Below, in pieces: positions 1 through 5,135 of a stretch of DNA of 6,719 bases. The stretch is from Actinomycetota bacterium. GTDB taxonomy: Bacteria > Actinomycetota > Acidimicrobiia > Acidimicrobiales > JACDEA01. Below the pieces are notes generated by a model. That model was not told the origin of the DNA. It made no database searches and saw nothing but the letters and a program-made list of their open reading frames with translations. Each line of letters opens with the position of its first letter. Position 1 is the first letter of the stretch. The DNA is taken from contig JACDEA010000127.1 of assembly GCA_013816725.1 (NCBI GenBank), forward strand, positions 1 through 6,719, in the 5' to 3' direction. The position numbers and the translations under genes were made by a program.

Positions 1-2087
1 TGGTGCTCGTCGTGGTCGCAGACCTCGTGGGCCAACGGATCGTCGCCGCAGGCCGTGGCCGTGTTGTCGACCGAGGAGCCGGCGGGAACGGTGAAGTTCT
101 TGGTCAGCGTCGCCGTGGCCCCGACGACCAGGCTCGGGATGGTGCCGATGGTGCCGAGCTTGTCGTCGGTGACCGCCACGTTCGTGAGCGCGACGTCGCC
201 GGTGTTGGTGACCGCGAAGGAGTAGGTGACCACGTCGCCCTCGTGGGCCGAGGACACCGCCGACTTCACGATGTGGATGCCGGGGTGGATGACATCGACC
301 ACGTGGATGGCGGGCGCCTCGACGGTGCGGCCGTAGTCATCAACGCCGGCGACCTTGGCGTGGTTGGTGAAGGGATCGCCGTCGGCGGCGGTGATGGTGT
401 GTGTGCACGTCCAGTGCCATGCTTCGCCCAGCGACAGGAACCCGTCGCCGTTGTCGCCGGTGGCGGCCGAAATGGCGCTGGTGCATCCGCCGGCCACGGT
501 GTCGGTCAGCGTCACGCCGTGGAGGCGGGGCCCGGTGGTAGCCCCGGTGAACTCGTAACCGATGACGTCGCCCACGTGCGCCATGGGGGGGCCGACCTTC
601 ACGAGGCTGATGTTCAGTGGCGAGAGCGTGTTGACGTATGTGACCGACGTCGGCCTCGACGCGGTGCCCTTGACGACGTCGACGTTCACGTCGGGGCCGA
701 CGGCGCTCGCGGGCGGCGCCACCGTCTCGTGCACGCGGTAGTTGCCGGTGGGGAGCGGTCCCGCGTCGCAGCGTCCCGTACCGCCGGTGATCGTGCACGC
801 TGCGGGGATGGTCTCGGCCGGCCAGAGCTTGGCCTCCTCACCGGCGTCGAGCGCACCGTTGCTGTTGGCGTCGCGGTAGATCACAAACGCGGTGCCGTCG
901 AGGACGTGGGGGTCCACGGGAGTGACGATGTCGCCGTTGTCGTCGCGTACCTGCTTGTTGATGCGGACGTAGCCGGTGTCGCGAGGATCGACGAACGGTG
1001 TGGCCACGTCGACCGTCTGTCCGAAGCCGACCGTCACTGTGCGGATGGCCGGGTCGGCGCTGTAGCCCGCGGGCGCCGAGATCTCCTTGACGGCATAGTC
1101 ACCGGGCGTCACCTGGTCGAAGCTGCACGTGCCGGCGGCGACCGAGACGCACGTGGCGATGGGCGCCCCCGACGCGTTGGCGTTGCCGTAGAGGCCGAAC
1201 GTGGCGCCGGCCAGCGCGTGGGCGGGCGCATGATCATCGACCTTGTGCAGCACGACCCTGCCGCAGGTGTCGACGTTGAATGTCGTCGTCGGGAGCTTGT
1301 CCTGCAGGGCTGAGGTGATCGACGCTGACGACCGGCTGCGAACGTTGAGGACGGTCGACCGGCCGGGGCACCCGAGCATCGCGGGCAGCCCACGCGCCAG
1401 GAGGTTGAGGGTGACCTCGCCGAACTCACGGGCGCCGACCGAGGCGTTGCCGCTCACCGTGTCGGTGATCGCGGCGGCGTTTGTCGCCGCCGATGCGTCG
1501 GAGGACTGAAGCACGCGCTCGATCCACGCTGAGCCGTCCCACGACCAGGCCCGGATGTTGGCGGGGTTGGCGCCACCGTCGAAGTCGTAGGTCAGCAGGA
1601 AGTCCCCGGGAGCGCGGTTGATCGGGCAGGGCCCGGTGACGGCGGCCGGCGCCGGCGTTGCGTTGGCGTTGAACTCGAAGTTCACGTGCGTGTCGCCCAG
1701 CCCGCTCTCGCGCACGAACGCCAGGTTCAAGAAGGCGACGTTCGGGTTGGCGGCGATTCGCAAGTTCGAGTAGGCGCGCAGGATGTTGCCCTTGGGCGGA
1801 CTGGCGCCGCCGGTGTTGCATGTCCAGTTCGTGGGCTCTTCTTCCTTGGACGACCCTTGGAACCCGCTGTCGAGCGAGTCGTCGATGACCTTGGTCACCG
1901 CGACGTTCGACCAGTCGCGATTGCCGGCGGTGTCGACGGCGACGTTGCCATCGGCCTCGAAGCCGCCTGCGGTCCCGGGCGATACGGTGACGGCGCGTAC
2001 GGCGGCGGTTGACCACAGAACCACGAGGACGCCCGTAAGCGCGGCGATGAGGACTCCGCGCGTGGCGCGGGAACGAAGACGGGTCAC
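1..2087 (-). CDS. Secreted surface/adhesin-like protein with prealbumin-like and DUF11-type repeats (3' end missing)
   Basis: The reading frame is open with no stop from a GTG at 2087 down to the left edge, giving about 695 codons; the C-terminus is outside the window. The start is set by a TGGAGG seven bases upstream and by a signal peptide directly after it: basic residues 2-10, a hydrophobic core at about 12-25, and a likely cut after Val-Arg-Ala32. Residues ~37-270 match the N-terminal beta-sandwich domain I know from actinobacterial 'prealbumin-like fold domain' proteins (motifs FEADGNVAVDTAGNRDW, LLTYDFDGG, FGEVTLNL, RSRSSASIT). Prealbumin-like (SpaA/SdrB-type) domains follow at ~275-368 (CGRVVLHKVD, GATFGLYG, PGDYAVKEISAPAGY) and ~370-485 (FVIYRDANSNGALDAGEE, GNYRVHETVAPP). 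DUF11/DUF7507-type repeats follow at ~486-600 and from ~601 on (IHIVKSA, GDVVTYSFAVTNTGDVALTNV). Such proteins are usually exported stalks or adhesins. A sortase signal or membrane anchor would lie in the missing part. Family assignment is firm; the adhesin role is inferred. Confidence 0.88.
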   Translation of the reverse strand, partial: MTRLRSRATRGVLIAALTGVLVVLWSTAAVRAVTVSPGTAGGFEADGNVAVDTAGNRDWSNVAVTKVIDDSLDSGFQGSSKEEEPTNWTCNTGGASPPKGNILRAYSNLRIAANPNVAFLNLAFVRESGLGDTHVNFEFNANATPAPAAVTGPCPINRAPGDFLLTYDFDGGANPANIRAWSWDGSAWIERVLQSSDASAATNAAAITDTVSGNASVGAREFGEVTLNLLARGLPAMLGCPGRSTVLNVRSRSSASITSALQDKLPTTTFNVDTCGRVVLHKVDDHAPAHALAGATFGLYGNANASGAPIATCVSVAAGTCSFDQVTPGDYAVKEISAPAGYSADPAIRTVTVGFGQTVDVATPFVDPRDTGYVRINKQVRDDNGDIVTPVDPHVLDGTAFVIYRDANSNGALDAGEEAKLWPAETIPAACTITGGTGRCDAGPLPTGNYRVHETVAPPASAVGPDVNVDVVKGTASRPTSVTYVNTLSPLNISLVKVGPPMAHVGDVIGYEFTGATTGPRLHGVTLTDTVAGGCTSAISAATGDNGDGFLSLGEAWHWTCTHTITAADGDPFTNHAKVAGVDDYGRTVEAPAIHVVDVIHPGIHIVKSAVSSAHEGDVVTYSFAVTNTGDVALTNVAVTDDKLGTIGTIPSLVVGATATLTKNFTVPAGSSVDNTATACGDDPLAHEVCDHDEH

Positions 2088-2094
2088 AGGTCGG

Positions 2095-2100
2095 CCTCCA
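2095..2100 (-). promoter_or_regulatory. Shine-Dalgarno site of the surface-protein gene
   Basis: TGGAGG on the minus strand lies seven bases before the GTG at 2087. It decides the start codon: the next in-frame candidates further in would lose the signal peptide. Confidence 0.8.
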
Positions 2101-2193
2101 ACTAGAAAGTTGTCGGGGCCGGGTTCGCCTGGCTGTTCTTCGTCCTAGCGACCAATTTCAGTTGGACGGAGCGTCAACGCCTCCCCACTGGCC

Positions 2194-2223
2194 ACGGTAC
2201 GGACAGGGGCGCGTAGTCCACAA
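2194..2223 (-). promoter_or_regulatory. Possible sigma-70-type promoter for the surface-protein gene
   Basis: On the minus strand a TTGTGG hexamer (2223-2218) is followed after 18 bases by TACCGT (2199-2194), which fits the TANNNT pattern of actinobacterial -10 boxes. A transcript starting near 2187 would have a leader of about 100 bases before the GTG. The -35 match is weak (TTG only), so this is a candidate. Its -35 hexamer overlaps the left arm of the dyad at 2221-2242 by three bases. Confidence 0.25.
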
Positions 2224-2242
2224 TGACGAAGACGTGTCATTG
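2221..2242. promoter_or_regulatory. Perfect 7-8-7 inverted repeat, candidate operator in the divergent region
   Basis: CAATGAC (2221-2227) and GTCATTG (2236-2242) are exact reverse complements separated by GAAGACGT. The dyad lies between two divergent genes, so neither transcript should need a terminator here, and no T-run follows. A protein-binding site is the simplest reading. It sits about 90-111 bases upstream of the putative leaderless start at 2332, and next to the candidate -35 of the surface gene. The binding protein is unknown. Confidence 0.4.
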
Positions 2243-2319
2243 GTGATGGCTCGATGGCGAGGTCGGGGACTAGAAGGCGCCTACCTCCATCCATCCGCCT
2301 TGTTCGACGGGCCCGTCCT

Positions 2320-2325
2320 TACAAT
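2320..2325 (+). promoter_or_regulatory. -10 element of a leaderless promoter for the membrane-protein gene
   Basis: TACAAT is followed by six bases and then the ATG at 2332, so the expected transcription start falls on or beside the A of the start codon. No Shine-Dalgarno sequence is visible before the ATG. This arrangement is common in actinobacterial leaderless genes. No convincing -35 is seen; TTGTTC at 2300-2305 is spaced only 14 bases away. Confidence 0.55.
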
Positions 2326-2331
2326 CGCCGC

Positions 2332-2754
2332 ATGAAGCGCGTTGGCTTGGTGATCCTCGCGTTGAGCAGCGGCCCGATCGGTCTGTGGGCCACGCTGGCG
2401 CCCCGTTCGTTCTACGACGACTTTCCGGGCATGGGCCGGCACTGGGTGCAGCTCGACGGTCCGTACAACCACCACCTGGTGACCGACTTCGGCTCGCTCA
2501 ACCTGGCGATGACGGCCCTTGCCATCGGCGCGCTGTTGTGGACCACCCGGCGCCTGATTCAGATAACCGCCGTCGCCTATCTGATCGGCGCTCTTCCGCA
2601 CGAGCTGTACCACGCCACGCACCTCGACCCGTTCGAGACAAGCGACAAAGTGGGCCAGTTGGTCGGTCTGGCCGTCGTGATCGTGGTCGCTCTCGCCCTC
2701 CTCGTCGCCACTGTGACAGAAGACACACGTATAGGACGTGCTAACTCTAGTTAG
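2332..2754 (+). CDS. Small four-helix membrane protein, unknown function
   Basis: The protein has 140 residues from the ATG at 2332. An upstream in-frame ATG at 2254 would add 26 Arg/Pro-rich residues; I prefer 2332 because a TACAAT -10 lies six bases before it and a hydrophobic helix starts at once. Likely membrane helices are at about 4-23, 53-70, 74-90 and 107-127. Between helices 1 and 2 is a polar stretch of conserved appearance (APRSFYDDFPGMGRHWVQLD, then PYNHHLVTDFGSLNLA), and helix 3 ends in a His-rich motif PHELYHATHL (His90, 94, 97). These motifs look like those of hypothetical membrane proteins in other actinobacteria, but I cannot name a characterised family or activity. The clustered His and Asp residues could bind a metal or a small ligand; that is speculation. 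The gene ends 19 bases before the cyclase gene and may be transcribed with it. Confidence 0.75.
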   Translation: MKRVGLVILALSSGPIGLWATLAPRSFYDDFPGMGRHWVQLDGPYNHHLVTDFGSLNLAMTALAIGALLWTTRRLIQITAVAYLIGALPHELYHATHLDPFETSDKVGQLVGLAVVIVVALALLVATVTEDTRIGRANSS

Positions 2755-2755
2755 C
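2740..2755. promoter_or_regulatory. Perfect 6-4-6 palindrome, candidate repressor operator
   Basis: GCTAAC-TCTA-GTTAGC is a perfect inverted repeat with a four-base centre. It overlaps the TAG stop (2752-2754) of the membrane-protein gene and ends 18 bases before the cyclase ATG. Size and symmetry resemble TetR-type operators, but no regulator gene is present in the window. If the cyclase has its own leaderless transcript starting at 2774, the site would span about -34 to -19, a typical repressor position. As an RNA hairpin it is short and has no U-tract, so a terminator is unlikely. Confidence 0.45.
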
Positions 2756-2773
2756 AATGGGCATCATTGGCGT

Positions 2774-3307
2774 ATGCGGGTTGAGCGGACCTTCGCGTTC
2801 ATAGACCTCTGCGGGTTCACGGCCTTCACCGAGTCCGAAGGCGACCAGCGGGCGGTCGAAGTCCTCGGGGACTTCCGCGCCTGCGTGCGAAAGGTCTCGT
2901 CCGATCATGGGGTGCGCGTCGCCAAGTGGCTCGGTGACGGCGCCATGTTCGTGGCCGTCGACGGCGGCGGCGCGCTGGTCGACGCGGTGCTGGAGGTCGA
3001 ACGCCACTTCGACGAGATCCAGGCGCCACTGGCCCTGCGCGCCGGAATGGCCCGCGGTCCCGTCATCCTGTTCGAGGGTGACGACTACATCGGCACGGCC
3101 GTCAACCTGGCGTCCCGCCTGTGCGACATCGCCGCGCCCCATGAGGTGTTGGCCACCCCGTCGATAACCGAGGTGCCCGATACCGCGGTCGTCGAGCCCG
3201 GGGGCCCGGTCAAGATCCCCGGGTTCAGTCGGCGAGTTCCCGTCGTGAAACTCCGGCGCCGCGGCCATTGGGCCACGACATCGAGCACCGCTTCGCGCAG
3301 CGCGTGA
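2774..3307 (+). CDS. Stand-alone class III adenylate/guanylate cyclase
   Basis: The 177-residue protein is essentially one class III nucleotide cyclase catalytic domain, which makes cAMP (or cGMP) and pyrophosphate from ATP (or GTP). The expected active-site residues are all visible: metal-binding Asp11 in FIDLCGFT and Asp55 in KWLGDG; the purine-specifying pair Lys51 and Asp104 (DDYIGTAVN), which favours ATP; and transition-state residues Asn111 and Arg115 in VNLASRL. There is no membrane helix, HAMP, PAS or other sensory domain, and only a short Arg/Ser-rich tail. Class III cyclases act as dimers, so this one should homodimerise. I chose ATG 2774 because it begins four residues before the first beta-strand; a GTG at 2738 would add twelve residues that begin inside the upstream gene. 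No Shine-Dalgarno is visible; CATCAT six bases before the ATG is a weak leaderless-type -10. The assignment to the family is firm; adenylate specificity is inferred from the Lys/Asp pair. Confidence 0.92.
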   Translation: MRVERTFAFIDLCGFTAFTESEGDQRAVEVLGDFRACVRKVSSDHGVRVAKWLGDGAMFVAVDGGGALVDAVLEVERHFDEIQAPLALRAGMARGPVILFEGDDYIGTAVNLASRLCDIAAPHEVLATPSITEVPDTAVVEPGGPVKIPGFSRRVPVVKLRRRGHWATTSSTASRSA

Positions 3308-3383
3308 TCGGCAAAGACGCCGCGCCGGCGCCGTCGTAAATCGTTCGTCGCCCGCACACCGCCCAAGTACGGTCAAAACAACC
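3308..3383 (+). promoter_or_regulatory. Intergenic region with candidate promoter for the ABC exporter operon
   Basis: This 76-base gap separates the cyclase stop from the ABC operon. TACGGT at 3368-3373 fits TANNNT and lies ten bases before the ATG at 3384, which would give a leader of only a few bases. TTCGTC at 3344-3349 is a weak -35 at 18-base spacing. There is no Shine-Dalgarno sequence before the ATG; the bases there are A/C-rich (CAAAACAACC). A GC-rich imperfect hairpin occupies 3316-3335. Confidence 0.35.
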
Positions 3384-5135
3384 ATGCACCTCTCCGGCCT
3401 TTGGCGCGTCCGCGCGTATGTCCGGCCCTATGCCGGCGCGATGGTGGCGATGGTCCTCGCCGCCTTCGCCGGCCTCGCCGCGGCCACGGCCATGCCGCTG
3501 GTGACCAAGTCCGTGATCGACGGTCCCGTCGCTCGCGGCGATGGCGGCGGGCTGTGGCCTTTGGCCTTGCTCGCACTCGCGCTTGGCATCTTCGAAGGCG
3601 GCACGGCCATGCTGCGCAGGTTCGTGCTGGCCCACGCGGCCATGGGGATCGAGACCGACATCCGCAACGACCTCTATGCCCACTTGCAGCGGCTGCCGAT
3701 CGCGTTCCACGACCAGTGGCAGTCGGGTCAGCTGCTGTCGCGGGCCATTTCCGACCCCGTCGTGATCCGGCGGTTCATGGGCTTCGGGCTGGTGTTCCTG
3801 GTCGTCAACATCACCACGTTCGTCACGGTCATCGCGCTGTTGGTTCGCATGCACGTCGGATTGGGCCTGGTTGTCGCCGCGTCGGCGGTGCCGATCTTCT
3901 TGCTGTCGGCCCGCTTCGAGCGCACGTACGGCGCGGTGTCGCGCCGGTTGCAGGACGAGGAGGGCGACCTCACGACACTGGTCGAGGAGGGCGCCGGCGG
4001 GGTGCGCGTGATCAAGTCCTTCGGCCGGCGCCGCCTCGTCCTCGAGAAGTTCGCGGCCAGCGCGCGCGTCGTGCAGCGGTCGAGCATGGACAAGGTGCTG
4101 TTGCGGGCCAACTTGTGGGCGATGCTCAGCTTGATCCCCAACCTCACGCTGGCCGCCGTCGTGCTCGGCGGTGCGTTCGCGGTCGGCAACGGCGGCCTCA
4201 CCCTTGGCGAGCTGGCCGCCTTCATCTCGCTGACGCTCATGCTGGTGTGGCCGGTCGAGAGCCTGGGCGAGATCCTGGCCATGGCCGAAGAGGCGGGCAC
4301 GGCGTCGGCCCGCATCTTCGAGGTGTTCGACACCGAGCCCGACATCGTCGACAAGGCGGGCGCTCTGGCGCTGGCGACGGCGACCGGGCGCGTTCGGTTC
4401 GAAGGCGTGGGCTTCGCCTACGGGGACCGCACGCCCGTGTTGCACGACATCGACCTCGAGATCGCACCGGGCGAGACCCTCGCGCTGGTTGGCGCCACCG
4501 GCAGCGGCAAGACCACGCTGGCCTCCCTCCTCCCCAGGCTCTACGACGTCACCAGCGGGCGCTTGACCCTCGACGGGCACGACGTGCGCGACCTCACGCT
4601 CGAGTCGTTGCGCCGCCACGTCGCCGTCGCCTTCGAGGACCCGGTGCTGTTCTCGGCGTCGGTCCGCGAGAACGTTCTCCTCGGTTGCCCGGCAGCCAGT
4701 GAGGAAGACCTGACGCGCGCACTCGACGTAGCGCAGGCCCGGTTCGCCTACGACCTGCCGTGGGGTCTCGACACGCGCGTCGGCGAGCAGGGGCTGTCAC
4801 TCTCCGGTGGCCAGCGTCAGCGCCTGGCGCTGGCCCGAGCCGTCATCGGCCGGCCCCGCGTGCTGGTGCTCGACGATCCGTTGTCCGCACTCGACGTCCA
4901 CACCGAAGCCCTCGTCGAGGAGGCGCTCAAGCGCGTGCTGGCCGGCACCACCGCACTCCTGGTCGTTCATCGCCCGTCCACCGTCGCCCTGGCCGATCGC
5001 GTCGCGCTCCTGGAGAACGGCACCATCGCTGCGGTCGGGACGCACAGCCAGCTCCTCGACTCCGTCCCGGCCTACCGCGAGATTCTCAGCCAGAAGGCCG
5101 AAGAGCTGGCCAAGCGCGACAGAGAGGTTGCGTGA
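3384..5135 (+). CDS. ABC exporter half-transporter, degenerate-site subunit (MdlA-like)
   Basis: A 583-residue type I ABC exporter half: six membrane helices (about 15-38, 57-80, 130-152, 155-175, 245-268, 272-292) followed by one nucleotide-binding domain from ~337. The ATPase motifs are A-loop Tyr346, Walker A GATGSGKT (370-377), signature LSGGQ (473-477), D-loop SALD (501-504) and switch His529. Two positions depart from consensus: the Q-loop Gln is Glu418 (AFEDPVLF), and the catalytic Walker B Glu is Asp498 (VLVLDDPLSALD). Asp at that position is typical of the low-activity site in heterodimeric exporters such as TM287/288. The next gene starts inside its stop codon, so the two proteins should form a heterodimer that exports a substrate (drug, lipid or peptide) from the cytoplasm using ATP. 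The substrate cannot be read from the sequence. Length is normal for the family. The start is the ATG at 3384, which directly precedes the usual short N-terminal elbow helix. Confidence 0.93.
   Translation: MHLSGLWRVRAYVRPYAGAMVAMVLAAFAGLAAATAMPLVTKSVIDGPVARGDGGGLWPLALLALALGIFEGGTAMLRRFVLAHAAMGIETDIRNDLYAHLQRLPIAFHDQWQSGQLLSRAISDPVVIRRFMGFGLVFLVVNITTFVTVIALLVRMHVGLGLVVAASAVPIFLLSARFERTYGAVSRRLQDEEGDLTTLVEEGAGGVRVIKSFGRRRLVLEKFAASARVVQRSSMDKVLLRANLWAMLSLIPNLTLAAVVLGGAFAVGNGGLTLGELAAFISLTLMLVWPVESLGEILAMAEEAGTASARIFEVFDTEPDIVDKAGALALATATGRVRFEGVGFAYGDRTPVLHDIDLEIAPGETLALVGATGSGKTTLASLLPRLYDVTSGRLTLDGHDVRDLTLESLRRHVAVAFEDPVLFSASVRENVLLGCPAASEEDLTRALDVAQARFAYDLPWGLDTRVGEQGLSLSGGQRQRLALARAVIGRPRVLVLDDPLSALDVHTEALVEEALKRVLAGTTALLVVHRPSTVALADRVALLENGTIAAVGTHSQLLDSVPAYREILSQKAEELAKRDREVA
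5121..5127 (+). promoter_or_regulatory. Shine-Dalgarno site of the second ABC subunit, inside the first gene
   Basis: AGAGAGG lies seven bases before the ATG at 5135 and within the last codons of the upstream subunit. It supports 5135 as the start and, with the TGATG stop/start overlap, indicates coupled translation of the two subunits. Confidence 0.6.

Noticed and set aside
3..1313. Long plus-strand open frame of about 436 codons opposite the surface-protein gene
   Set aside because: Its product is a low-complexity Arg/Val/Gly/Asp-rich sequence with no recognisable domain. The minus strand in the same place encodes clearly identifiable domains with a signal peptide and ribosome site.
2254..2331. 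Upstream ATG extending the membrane protein by 26 residues
   Set aside because: The extension is Arg/Pro-rich, lacks a ribosome site, and would include the TACAAT promoter element inside the coding region.
2738..2773. GTG start extending the cyclase by 12 residues
   Set aside because: It overlaps the upstream gene and the palindrome, has no ribosome site, and adds residues outside the catalytic fold.
3316..3335. GC-rich hairpin just after the cyclase stop as a terminator
   Set aside because: The stem is short, with a two-base bulge and a CCGG loop, and no T-run follows. In such G+C-rich DNA a fold of this kind is expected by chance, so I do not call a terminator.
3225..4619. Minus-strand open frame of about 464 codons opposite the cyclase and first ABC gene
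   Set aside because: It is rich in His, Gln, Arg, Asp and Glu, the usual antisense shadow of a high-GC gene, and has no domain. Two conserved genes occupy the other strand.
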